DNA from: Oscillospiraceae bacterium
Lineage (GTDB): Bacteria > Bacillota > Clostridia > Oscillospirales > Oscillospiraceae
NCBI GenBank assembly: GCA_015068225.1
Contig: SVKX01000010.1
Span: 1 to 52,766 of the forward strand
Length of the DNA stretch: 52,766 nt
Direction: 5' to 3'
Shown here: in pieces, positions 8,901 to 16,786 of the stretch
Numbering within the stretch: the stretch's first letter is position 1
How the letters are laid out: the number at the start of each line of letters is the position of its first letter
The notes under the pieces: model-generated
Database searches by the model: none
What the model was told of the DNA's origin: nothing
Seen by the model: the letters and a program-made list of their open reading frames with translations, nothing else
Made by a program: the position numbers and the translations under genes

Positions 8901-11312
8901 TACGGCCCTGCTCAGATCCTGCGCTTCATTGCTAAAGAGTACAACAAGCCCAACGCCCAGTGGCTGGCCGACGAGGTCGAGGCAGCTGGCATAGAGGCGG
9001 GCTACTCTCAGTGGATGAACGTCATGCTCTTCGCTGACGAGGTTGAGCCTGAGGCACCCACACTGGATCACACTATGCACTGGTTCCGGGATCTGGATCA
9101 CATTATTGCCCGTACCGACTGGTCCGGCAACGAGGATATGCTCTCCATCAAGTGCGGCATCCCCTTCGGTAAGAACCTGATGCAGCTGCAGAAGGATGGC
9201 GTTTACACCGGCCGCGCCGACGCAGGCCACGCCCATCCCGATGCCAACCACATCACCCTGTATGCCAATGGCGAGTTCCTGCTCCGTGATGATGGCTATT
9301 GTGACAAGGTAGCTGGCAACCACAACACTCTGCTGGTGAATGGCAAGGGACAGCTGGGCGAGGGCGGAGACTGGCTGCTCGAGTGGTACTACTTCGATGA
9401 GAACGCTGAGCCCTTCGTGAAACTGGCAGAGTCCAATTCCGCTTACGACTACATTGTCGGCAATGCTACCGAGGCTTACAGCAAGGATCTGAAGCTGGAT
9501 CTGTTCGAGCGTAATGTCCTCTGGCTGAAGGACGAAAAGGTTCTGCTGGTTGTCGACAACATCAAGACCGGTGCAATTGTTGATCTGGAGCTGCGCTGGT
9601 TCCCTCAGTCCAAGAATGTTGGTCCCAGCGGCGATGTTTACATCATCCAGGGCAATAATAACACCATGAACTTCTATCCCATGACGGATGAAACTACCAC
9701 GGAGTTTGTGGCTGTGGAAACCCTTACAAGAGATGCCAAGACCACCGAAAAGACCTTCCGCCAGACCTACAAGGGTACTGACTGGCAGAACGCCGTTGCC
9801 TTTGCCTGGAACGATAAGGGCGAAGAGGTTGCCTATGTTACTTACATGGAAGGCGAAAATGCCAACGAGCATCAGTTTGGTGTTAACGGTAAGATCTACA
9901 CCATCAATGTAGCCTCCAATAAGATCACCGTCACCGAAGGCGAACTGGAGATCGAGGGCGATACCTCCGATGGCGACAGCACCATTTCCACCGTTATCAT
10001 GAACGGTCAGATAATGGAAGATTTTGATCCTGCCGTCAAGGAATACACCGTTGACCGTTGGTGGAAGACTGCGAATGTAACCGTTGATGCTTATACCGGA
10101 GCTTACGGTGCCAGCTATGAGATTGAGTATGGTGAGAATGTCATCACCCTGACCTGCACCTCCAGAGACGGCACCAGCAAGACCACCTACACCTTCAACA
10201 TCACCAATACCCAGAACATTCTGGGCATTGCAGGTGCAGAAACTGACCGTCCCAGAGATGGATTCGATCTTGGTTGGACCTACGATAACGTTATCACTCC
10301 CACCAATACGGGCAACATCTGGGCCAACACCGGCCTGCCCACCATCACCTATGATCTGGGCAAGGTGGTTAACCTGCAGGATGTGATCATTGCCTTTAAC
10401 CTGTCTGCCCTGCGTGATGCCTACTACGATCTGTTGTACTCCATTGATGGTGAGAACTGGATCTATCTGCAGGAAGATGCTACTGCGAAGCAGACCAGCG
10501 GTGCGATGAATGGCTGGCACGATCCCGTAAAGGTTGTGGATAATGCCAATGTGAATGCCCGTTATATCAAGATCAAGCTGCGTGCACACAGCCAGAGTGG
10601 CAAAGATGATGCCGCTGCTTACTGCAGTATCCAGGAGATCACCTTCACCGGCGCGCTGGCGATGACATATGCTGATCTTATGGCGGATTTGAGCGATGAT
10701 AACAACGCGGTACTGTTTGCGCCTGTGGATGGAGCCGGCAAGGATCTGGTCCTGAAAAAGGGTCAGACCATTGACCTGGCGGGCAATAACCTGACCATTG
10801 GCTGCCTGTCCGCGCTAAAGGGCGCTAAGGTTATTGACTCCGTTGGCGGCGGCAAGCTGATAGTGGAGAAGTCCAATCTGCTGCTGCAGAAGGATAATGG
10901 CTATCTGCCCATTGAAGTCGATGGCGGCTATGTCTTCTCCAAAGTCAAGCTGACCAACCATATGCTGGTAGACGATAATAAGGACAATACTTTGGGTTAT
11001 GCCGTAAGACCTTCCCTCGGCGTTGCCAACAATGCAGCCTACCTGATGGATGGTGCAGCTGACAACGGTTTGTCCATTATTCTTCGCCTGAGTTGGACCA
11101 ATTCCAACGGCACGACCACTACCATGGATGTGCCTTGCTCCGAGGAAAAGATCAAGGAGGTCTATGCACAGGGCAGCAAACTTGCATTTGTGCTGACAGC
11201 TGCCGGTGCAGATAAGGTGTCCAACCTGAAGGTTGCCACTGTTGTCTGCTCCAACACAGGTGTTGTCGTTGAGAGTGAGGCTCTGGACTATACAGGTTCT
11301 GCTGCTAAATAA
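5913..11312 (+). CDS. Heparinase II/III-like polysaccharide lyase, secreted multidomain paralogue
   Basis: The start is supported by AAGGGAG ten bases upstream and by a classic signal peptide (MKISKR, then a hydrophobic stretch ending near SSVAA). The 1,799 residues contain two CBM-like jelly rolls (about 36-203 and 210-385), two Big_2 Ig-like domains (390-565), a cadherin-like sandwich, the Trp/Tyr-rich helical toroid, and the heparinase II/III beta domain with HAHPDANH near 1104 and a later NHNTLLV. A cadherin-like domain (1370-1455) and an F5/8C domain (1455-1590) follow. The last 200 residues are a domain I do not recognise. Unlike the preceding paralogue it has no anchor tail, so I infer it is released or held by its binding modules. 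The catalytic core is near-identical in long stretches to both neighbours, which indicates recent duplication. Confidence 0.88.
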   Translation: MKISKRFLSLLLAVIMVGNLMLSSVAATTTRASASNVIMSESFESCTNALPQNWSLHTNNGSVAVQPSTSQAQDGNVSIKLTPANQTEQNRAKLKYTMPANLYASLEDGAEYTVTAYYYSDGAKYRGNYEVKDKASPWGANDFDLIDGQWVKEEYVFTLDKSAMVEPTLQVFLGMSWHDAKNSVGDLYIDNVSIVKTKDASEVEGGETGSTDILNESFESWVSTGTSNYSVFGDTDFNATGVSKNWYIYAPNGSVLIAPSSDFVKDGKTSVKMQPKDTTQINRACITYAMTTAEYAAMEDGATYKVSVQMYSDGAKYQGRWEIKDKDSGWFNENFDLANGEWVERTYIFTLDKSVRTKPMEFVFGMAYHNPPQSAGNLYIDSVRVEKIPWVNEIVLNKNETVMGVGSTLNLTYELKPAGQQSEVIFTSSDSSVAEVDANGKITAKKAGTATITAVTAIGQATARCTVQVVDEFVALESISFNKTTLNVTPGWQEKLTVIFNPANATDKNVVWTSSNESVVKVDENGNIQALRVGTATISVRVPASGKTASCTVTVAEDSSFASTTKDITVDFGRSETVDLSKILPGNYTVLTKSFKGKAEIDGSILKYTAYTWLMEDGQGFTDAEYTDTIKVAAQDGDKSAIITLNITIGKLEELFYDEDGNWITDVDLMFSQEYLDAIKADLKSNPNGERAKIFKYMLGRVDRWVGAAIPDYYDRTFSVEVEYDTDIRPYADITVNLLMAYLLTKDLPGYEAKNEAYLQETIRYAEAGLAYPYWGATHYNKGYGWRNADLAAGHFLFSTAMVYHWLKDELKDETCTYRIGAKDDNISNPLLTKDLVTTTENMPTLEALEHRLWFVCEEMYNQTYTFDTYCGNHMHVRLGGLTAATIALRGDAETQEEKDLLVKYTGLILFKDGLGMHSLMPDGTSQEGVPYWEYAAEWLIKAGIMIRDTVDIDLFDTTHVFENSGDYVLYNLLPSDSWTASGSVLNIGDSPTNHWYGPAQILRFIAKEYNKPNAQWLADEVEAAGIEAGYSQWMNVMLFADEVEPEAPTLDHTMHWFRDLDHIIARTDWSGNEDMLSIKCGIPFGKNLMQLQKDGVYTGRADAGHAHPDANHITLYANGEFLLRDDGYCDKVAGNHNTLLVNGKGQLGEGGDWLLEWYYFDENAEPFVKLAESNSAYDYIVGNATEAYSKDLKLDLFERNVLWLKDEKVLLVVDNIKTGAIVDLELRWFPQSKNVGPSGDVYIIQGNNNTMNFYPMTDETTTEFVAVETLTRDAKTTEKTFRQTYKGTDWQNAVAFAWNDKGEEVAYVTYMEGENANEHQFGVNGKIYTINVASNKITVTEGELEIEGDTSDGDSTISTVIMNGQIMEDFDPAVKEYTVDRWWKTANVTVDAYTGAYGASYEIEYGENVITLTCTSRDGTSKTTYTFNITNTQNILGIAGAETDRPRDGFDLGWTYDNVITPTNTGNIWANTGLPTITYDLGKVVNLQDVIIAFNLSALRDAYYDLLYSIDGENWIYLQEDATAKQTSGAMNGWHDPVKVVDNANVNARYIKIKLRAHSQSGKDDAAAYCSIQEITFTGALAMTYADLMADLSDDNNAVLFAPVDGAGKDLVLKKGQTIDLAGNNLTIGCLSALKGAKVIDSVGGGKLIVEKSNLLLQKDNGYLPIEVDGGYVFSKVKLTNHMLVDDNKDNTLGYAVRPSLGVANNAAYLMDGAADNGLSIILRLSWTNSNGTTTTMDVPCSEEKIKEVYAQGSKLAFVLTAAGADKVSNLKVATVVCSNTGVVVESEALDYTGSAAK

Positions 11313-11341
11313 GGAAAGAGCGCTGAAAATCAGAAATAAAG

Positions 11342-11370
11342 AAGGCGGAGGGGCTTCCCCTCCGCCTTTT
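11342..11370 (+). terminator. Terminator of the second lyase
   Basis: A 12-bp stem (AAGGCGGAGGGG / CCCCTCCGCCTT) with a CTT loop is followed by a short T run. Confidence 0.88.
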
Positions 11371-11475
11371 CTTGACACCAGCATCGTGTTTTACTGAAAT
11401 TCACAGGAAAAAAATCTCACAAATGGATAAAATTGCATCAATTCTAAAACAGCTATTTATTTTTGTGGAAGTTAA

Positions 11476-11484
11476 TGGTATGAT
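11476..11484 (+). promoter_or_regulatory. Extended -10 promoter of the third lyase
   Basis: TGGTATGAT gives a TGn extension plus a -10 hexamer (11479-11484). No good -35 is visible. The gene therefore seems to be transcribed separately from its upstream paralogue. Confidence 0.5.
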
Positions 11485-11526
11485 AATCATAAATATTTTT
11501 CCCCGGACAGAAGGGTGTGTTTGAAA

Positions 11527-13893
11527 ATGACAGAAAATATAAGTCTTCCTGAAATTGTGCGGAATATCTCGGTGGATTTCGGAAAGACGAAGACCATAGA
11601 TTTAGGCCAGATCCAGCCCGGTGCGTATTCTGTGACCACCGCACCTGCCAAGGGCAAGGTGGAGCTCAACGGTTCCAGCCTGAAGTACACGTCCTATACC
11701 TGGCTTATGGAAAAGGATGGTATGGGCTTTATCGATGGGATACATAAGGACATCGTCAGGATCGCAGTGAACAACGGTGACAAATCTGCTGCCATCACCC
11801 TGAATGTTACCATTCATAAGCTGGAAGACCTGTTCTATGATGAGAATGGCAACTGGATCACCAATGTGGACCTGATGTTCTCTCAGGAATATCTGGACGC
11901 CATTAAGGCTGAGATTAAGAACAATCCCGACGGCAAGCGCACTAAGATATTCCGATACATGCTGCAGCGTGTGGACAGACTGCTGAGCGATAATCCTCCT
12001 GCATACGCGGGTCGTCCGAATAACGTAGCAGTAGAGTATGATACGGATCTTCGGTATGTTGCTGACATTGCTGTCAGCTTTCTGATGGCTTATTTGTTGA
12101 CCAAAGATCTGCCCGGCTATGAGGCAAAGAACGAGATTTACTTACAGAAGACCATTCAGTGGGTCGAAGCTGGTCTGGGCTATCCCTATTGGGGCATGAC
12201 CCATTATAACGAGGGCTATGGCTGGCGGAATGCTGATCTGCCTGCAGGCCACTTCCTGTTCTCCACCGCCATGGTTTACCACTGGCTGAAGAATGAGCTG
12301 AAGAACAAGACCTGCACCTATGTTATCGGTGAGGATGGCACTTGGGATTCTGTGGTTACCACTGAGGATATGCCCGTGCTGGAAGCTATGGAGCACAGGC
12401 TGTGGTATGTCTGTAAAGAGATGTACCATCAAACCTATACCTTCGATACCTACTGCGGCAACCACATGCACATCCGTATGGGCGGTATGATCGCTGCCAC
12501 CATCGCTCTGCGCGGCAATGCCGACACCCAGGAGAAGAAGGATCTGCTGGTCAAGTACACAGGCTTGGTTATGTACAAGGACGGTCTGGGTATGTACTCT
12601 TTGATGCCCGACGGTACTTCTCAGGAAGGTGTGCCCTATTGGGAGTACGCGGCAGAATGGTTGATCAAGGGGGGCGTAGCGATTCGTCAGGCGTTAGGCA
12701 TCGACCTGTTTGCCACCACCCATGTACTGGAGCATTCCGGCGACTATGTGATGCATAATCTGCTGCCCCGGGATCACTGGGAATCCGGCTCCGTACTGAA
12801 TGTTGGCGACAGCCCCACGAATCACTGGAACGGCCCCTCCAATATCCTGCGCTTCATTGCAGCGGAGTACAGAAAAGCCAATACCCAGTGGCTGGCGGAG
12901 GTTGCTGAGAATGCCGGCATAGACCACAGCGGAAGTTTCTGCGAGTGGATGAATGTGATGTATGCGGATGTGAATCTGGTGCCGGAAAAGCCCGGCCTGG
13001 ATAAGACACTGCACTGGTTCCGGGATCTGGACCATATTCTTGCCCGCACCGACTGGTCCGGCAACGAAGATATGCTCTCCATTAAGTGCGGCATCCCCTT
13101 TGGCAAGAACCTGATGCAGCTGCAGAAGGATGGCGTTTACACCGGCCGTGCAGACGCAGGTCACGCCCATCCCGATGCCAACCACATCACCCTGTATGCC
13201 AATGGCGAATTCCTGCTCCGGGATGACGGCTATTGCAGAAAGTTTGCTGCCAACCACAACACCCTGCTGGTGAACGGCAAGGGTCAGCTGGGCGAGGGCG
13301 CAGATTGGCTGCTCGAGTGGCACTACTTTGATGAGAATGCTGAGCCCTTCATAAAGCTGGCTGAGTCCAATTCCGCTTACGATTACATTGTCGGTAATGC
13401 TACCGCAGCTTACATCAAGGAGCTGAATCTGGATCTGTTTGAACGAAATGTCCTCTGGCTGAAGGATGAGAAGGTCCTGCTGGTTGTGGATAACATCAAG
13501 ACCTCTGCGAAGACAGACCTGGAGCTGCACTGGTTCCCGCAGTCCAAGAATATCGAACCCAGCGGTGATGTCTATATCATTCAGTCCGATAGGAACGCCA
13601 TGAACTTCTATCCCATGACTGACGAGACCACCACCGTCTGTGAGGATATTCTGACCTACACCGCAACCAGCACCCAGAACACCGCGAATGAGAAGGGCTT
13701 CCGTCAGACCTACAAGGGCACCGACTGGCAGAACGCCGTTGCCTTTGCCTGGAACGATAAGGGCGAAGATGTTGCTTTCGTCAACTACAAGGAAGGCGAA
13801 AATGCCAATGAGCATCAGTTTGGTGTTAACGGAAAGGTGTACACTATCGATATTGCTGCAAATACCGTCGCGGTTACTGCAGGCGAACCTTAA
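11527..13893 (+). CDS. Heparinase II/III-like lyase, short paralogue without signal peptide
   Basis: The ATG at 11527 follows an AAGGGTG site by nine bases; a GTG at 11515 is in frame but sits inside that site. The 788 residues start directly in the cadherin-like sandwich (SVDFGKTKTIDLGQI), then run through the helical toroid and the heparinase II/III beta domain, with HAHPDANH near 545, and stop straight after it. The jelly rolls, Ig-like, F5/8C and anchor parts of the two upstream paralogues are absent. An in-frame TAA at 11473 excludes a longer start with a signal peptide. The catalytic motifs are intact, so I infer either a cytoplasmic lyase acting on imported oligosaccharides or a duplicate that lost export. 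Confidence 0.82.
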   Translation: MTENISLPEIVRNISVDFGKTKTIDLGQIQPGAYSVTTAPAKGKVELNGSSLKYTSYTWLMEKDGMGFIDGIHKDIVRIAVNNGDKSAAITLNVTIHKLEDLFYDENGNWITNVDLMFSQEYLDAIKAEIKNNPDGKRTKIFRYMLQRVDRLLSDNPPAYAGRPNNVAVEYDTDLRYVADIAVSFLMAYLLTKDLPGYEAKNEIYLQKTIQWVEAGLGYPYWGMTHYNEGYGWRNADLPAGHFLFSTAMVYHWLKNELKNKTCTYVIGEDGTWDSVVTTEDMPVLEAMEHRLWYVCKEMYHQTYTFDTYCGNHMHIRMGGMIAATIALRGNADTQEKKDLLVKYTGLVMYKDGLGMYSLMPDGTSQEGVPYWEYAAEWLIKGGVAIRQALGIDLFATTHVLEHSGDYVMHNLLPRDHWESGSVLNVGDSPTNHWNGPSNILRFIAAEYRKANTQWLAEVAENAGIDHSGSFCEWMNVMYADVNLVPEKPGLDKTLHWFRDLDHILARTDWSGNEDMLSIKCGIPFGKNLMQLQKDGVYTGRADAGHAHPDANHITLYANGEFLLRDDGYCRKFAANHNTLLVNGKGQLGEGADWLLEWHYFDENAEPFIKLAESNSAYDYIVGNATAAYIKELNLDLFERNVLWLKDEKVLLVVDNIKTSAKTDLELHWFPQSKNIEPSGDVYIIQSDRNAMNFYPMTDETTTVCEDILTYTATSTQNTANEKGFRQTYKGTDWQNAVAFAWNDKGEDVAFVNYKEGENANEHQFGVNGKVYTIDIAANTVAVTAGEP

Positions 13894-13912
13894 GAAATAG
13901 GGTTTTCAAGGA

Positions 13913-13984
13913 ATGAAAGCATATCTGACAGAGGGAAACAAGATCGGAGTTGGCCTTGGAGTCATGCAGGCACCTGCTATCTAA
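13913..13984 (+). other. Possible 23-residue ORF or gene remnant
   Basis: An ATG followed by 22 codons and TAA (MKAYLTEGNKIGVG...) lies between the third lyase and its terminator. AAGG precedes the ATG too closely for a good ribosome binding site. I do not recognise the peptide; it may be the truncated start of a lost gene. Confidence 0.2.
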
Positions 13985-14011
13985 GCCTGATCTGCTATGG
14001 CGGGCAATGGG

Positions 14012-14043
14012 AAAGCCGGTTCCTCTTGGGAACCGGCTTTTTT
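14012..14043 (+). terminator. Terminator of the third lyase
   Basis: A 12-bp stem (AAAGCCGGTTCC / GGAACCGGCTTT) with a five-base loop and T run lies between the convergent lyase and flavodiiron genes. Confidence 0.88.
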
Positions 14044-14055
14044 AATAAATGAGCT

Positions 14056-15846
14056 TTATGCGATGGGTTCAAAATCTGCCGCGCCATGCTTGCACAGGGG
14101 ACAGACGATATCGTCGGGCAGGGTATCACCTTCGTAGACCCAGCCGCAGACCTTGCAGACGAAGCCCTTTTTGCCCTCGGTCTCGGGCCGGGGCTTTACA
14201 TTGTTCTGATAATAGGTGTAGGTCATGGTCTCTCGGTCAGAAATGACTCTGGATTCTGTAACCGTGCAGATAAACATGCCATGGGTATCCAGATCCACAT
14301 AGCTTTCCACCTTCAGGCTCATAAAGGAATTGATATAGCCAGGCAGGAAACGCAGACCATTGTCACTGCGCAGTTCGTCAATGCCTGCGAACTTATCTAC
14401 AGTCCGGCCGCTCTGGAAACCGAAGTTCTGGAACACAGAGAAGGGAGCGGATACATCCAGACAGTTCACGTTCATAATGCCGGTCTGCTTGATCACATGG
14501 TGGGAATAGTTTTGCTTATTGATGGTCACAGCGATGCGGTTGGGAGTATTGGTCACCTGGGTAACGGTGTTGACGATAAGGCCATTGTCCCGGTTGCCGT
14601 CGTGGGAGGTGACTACATACAGACCATAGCCAATGTTAAACAGGGCAGACAGGTCGTTTTTGTTGGCGGTGGCATCCTGACGGGCCAGATACTCCTGGCA
14701 CAGTTCGTTTGCCATGGCGTCAATCTGCGCTTTGCTGTCATCGTTTAGGGCGGAGAGAATCTTTACGGTGGTGTCTGTAAAGGTAATGTTCTTGGATTTT
14801 TCGAACATTCCTCTCATGACCTTGGCTGCCAGGGGTGCCCAGGAACCGTTCTCCATCAGGCCCACGGTGCGGTTCTGGAAATTCCGATCAGTCAGATGAT
14901 GGATGAACTCCTTCATAAAGGGGAAAATATCTGCGTTATAGGTGGTGGTAGCCAGAACCAGCTTGCCGTAGCGGAAGGCATCCTCCACAGCCTCTGCCAT
15001 ATCGCAGCGGGCCAGATCGTGAACAGTGACCTTAGGGCAGCCCTTCTGGGTGAGCTTCTGGGCCAGCAGTTCCACAGCGGCCTTGGTATTGCCATAGACG
15101 CTGGTGTAGGCAATGACGATGCCGTCGCTTTCTGCACGGTAGGAGGACCAGATGTCATACAGGTTCAGATAGTAGCCTAAGTTCTCAGTCAACACAGGGC
15201 CGTGGAGCGGGCAGATGATGGAAATATCCAGCCCGGCAGCCTTTTTCAGCAGCGCCTGCACCTGTGCGCCGTACTTGCCCACGATACCGATGTAGTAGCG
15301 GCGGGCTTCACAGGCCCAGTCTTCCTCAACATCCAGTGCGCCGAACTTGCCAAAGCCGTCAGCGGAGAAAAGCACCTTGTCATAGGAATCGTAAGTTACG
15401 ATCACTTCGGGCCAGTGGACCATGGGCGCGGTGACAAAGGTAAGGGTATGCTTGCCCAGAGTCAGGGTATCGCCCTCGCCCACAACGATCCGGCGGTCCG
15501 CATAATCTTCTCCAAAGAAGTTTTTCATCATAGCAAAGGCTTTGGCAGAGGATACCACCACTGCCTCCGGATAAACCCTCAGGAAATTGGCAATATTCGC
15601 GGAGTGGTCAGGCTCCATGTGCTGCACCACCAGGTAATCCGGATTGCGGCCGCCCAGAGTGTTTTGAATATTGTCCAGCCACTGGTGGGTAAAGTTTTTG
15701 TCCACGGTGTCCATAATGGCGATCTTCTCGTCCATAATGGCATAGGAATTATAGGCCATGCCGTTGGGAACAATATACTGTCCCTCAAACAGGTCTACCT
15801 GATGGTCATTTACGCCAATGTATTGAATGTCTTTGGTGATGGTCAT
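14056..15846 (-). CDS. Flavodiiron protein with fused flavin-reductase and rubredoxin domains
   Basis: This cytoplasmic enzyme family reduces O2 to water and/or NO to N2O in anaerobes. The metallo-beta-lactamase diiron domain (1-250) has every expected ligand: H76, E78, D80 and H81 in HMEPDHS, H144, D163 and H215. A flavodoxin domain (255-395), a flavin-reductase-like FMN domain (about 410-545) and a C-terminal rubredoxin (about 555-596, CKVCG and CPLC) follow. The extra modules suggest electrons can pass from NAD(P)H through flavin and rubredoxin within one chain. GGAGAG lies before the ATG. The promoter carries a CRP-like operator shared with the divergent SDR gene, which points to control by the nearby Crp/Fnr protein. 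Whether O2 or NO is the main substrate cannot be told. Confidence 0.93.
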   Translation of the reverse strand: MTITKDIQYIGVNDHQVDLFEGQYIVPNGMAYNSYAIMDEKIAIMDTVDKNFTHQWLDNIQNTLGGRNPDYLVVQHMEPDHSANIANFLRVYPEAVVVSSAKAFAMMKNFFGEDYADRRIVVGEGDTLTLGKHTLTFVTAPMVHWPEVIVTYDSYDKVLFSADGFGKFGALDVEEDWACEARRYYIGIVGKYGAQVQALLKKAAGLDISIICPLHGPVLTENLGYYLNLYDIWSSYRAESDGIVIAYTSVYGNTKAAVELLAQKLTQKGCPKVTVHDLARCDMAEAVEDAFRYGKLVLATTTYNADIFPFMKEFIHHLTDRNFQNRTVGLMENGSWAPLAAKVMRGMFEKSKNITFTDTTVKILSALNDDSKAQIDAMANELCQEYLARQDATANKNDLSALFNIGYGLYVVTSHDGNRDNGLIVNTVTQVTNTPNRIAVTINKQNYSHHVIKQTGIMNVNCLDVSAPFSVFQNFGFQSGRTVDKFAGIDELRSDNGLRFLPGYINSFMSLKVESYVDLDTHGMFICTVTESRVISDRETMTYTYYQNNVKPRPETEGKKGFVCKVCGWVYEGDTLPDDIVCPLCKHGAADFEPIA

Positions 15847-15880
15847 AGGTTGCTCTCCTTATCGTTTTTTCTTTGTCAAT

Positions 15881-15950
15881 AGTATAAGGCATCTGCTTTT
15901 TTTGCTACTGTGACTTTATCACAGAATCGAAAAAATTTCCAGAGTAAAAT
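15881..15950. promoter_or_regulatory. Divergent promoters sharing one TGTGA-N5-TCACA operator
   Basis: The palindrome TGTGACTTTATCACA lies at 15909-15923 (centre 15916). Leftward, TATACT on the minus strand (15886-15881) gives a flavodiiron start site near 15874, about 42 bp from the centre. Rightward, TAAAAT (15945-15950) gives an SDR start site near 15957, 41 bp from the centre. Neither promoter has a recognisable -35, as expected for class II activation by a CRP/FNR-type protein. Confidence 0.7.
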
Positions 15951-16008
15951 GAAGATACGGGAAACAAATCCAAAGGGAATCCAATGAATCCAGCAAGGAG
16001 GATATATT

Positions 16009-16755
16009 ATGAGATTACAAAATAAAGTTGCTATCATTACCGGCGGCAGCCGGGGAATCGGCTATGCCACCGCAGAGGCTTTTCTTCGGGAGGGAGCGGC
16101 GGTGATCATCACGGCCAGTACGCCTGCTTCTGCCCAGAAGGCAGTGGCCCGCCTGAGAGAAAGCTACCCCAATGGTATTATTGACGGCATCAGCCCGGAT
16201 CTTACCAGTCTTGCTTCTGTGCAGCAGGCTTTTGATGAAATAGTCACAAAGTATGGCGCTGTGGATATCCTGGTGAACAATGCCGGCGTATCGGAAAGCA
16301 CACCTTTTGCCAATTACACGGAGGAAACCTTTGAAAAGGTGATGGATCTGAATGTAAAGGGTGTATTCCATGCGTCCCGGGCCATCGCCGGTCATATGGC
16401 GCAAAGGGGCAGCGGCGTGATTTTGAACACCTCGTCCATGGTCAGTATTTACGGACAGCCCGGTGGCGTTGCCTATCCTACCTCCAAGTTCGCGGTCAAC
16501 GGCTTTACCCTTTCCCTTGCCCGGGAGCTGGGCCCCAAGGGCATCCGGGTCAATGCGGTAGCACCGGGGATCACCGAGACCGATATGATGAAAGCTGTGC
16601 CCAGGGAAGTTATGGAGCCGCTGATCCGGCAGATCCCTCTGGGACGGTTGGGCCAGCCGGAGGATATTGCCAATGCCTTCGTATTTCTGGCATCACAGGA
16701 GGCCTCTTATATCACCGGCGTGGTACTGCAGGTGGACGGCCTGGCAAGAACCTGA
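16009..16755 (+). CDS. Short-chain dehydrogenase/reductase (FabG/BaiA-like)
   Basis: A 248-residue classical SDR. It shows the NAD(P)-binding TGGSRGIG near the N terminus, NNAG in the centre, and the catalytic Ser plus YPTSK. AAGGAGG eight bases upstream fixes the start. By recollection the sequence resembles both 3-oxoacyl-ACP reductases and the bile-acid 3-alpha-hydroxysteroid dehydrogenase BaiA (PDLTS after a Tyr-Pro dipeptide, and PEDIAN...FLAS near the end), so the substrate stays open. No fatty-acid synthesis genes are nearby. It shares an activator-type operator with the flavodiiron gene, which suggests it is induced together with redox-stress functions. Confidence 0.85.
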   Translation: MRLQNKVAIITGGSRGIGYATAEAFLREGAAVIITASTPASAQKAVARLRESYPNGIIDGISPDLTSLASVQQAFDEIVTKYGAVDILVNNAGVSESTPFANYTEETFEKVMDLNVKGVFHASRAIAGHMAQRGSGVILNTSSMVSIYGQPGGVAYPTSKFAVNGFTLSLARELGPKGIRVNAVAPGITETDMMKAVPREVMEPLIRQIPLGRLGQPEDIANAFVFLASQEASYITGVVLQVDGLART

Positions 16756-16760
16756 TGATA

Positions 16761-16781
16761 CCCCCGCCCTTGTGGCGGGGG
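16761..16781. terminator. Hairpin between convergent SDR and Crp/Fnr genes
   Basis: CCCCCGCC / GGCGGGGG with a five-base loop sits in the 31-bp gap between two convergent stops. The T tract is poor, so it may act weakly in both directions. Confidence 0.6.
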
Positions 16782-16786
16782 TCATT

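Noticed and set aside
6438..10589. Open frame of 1,383 codons on the minus strand opposite the second lyase
   Set aside because: It mirrors the codon bias of the sense gene, has no ribosome binding site or domain pattern, and overlaps a well-supported CDS.
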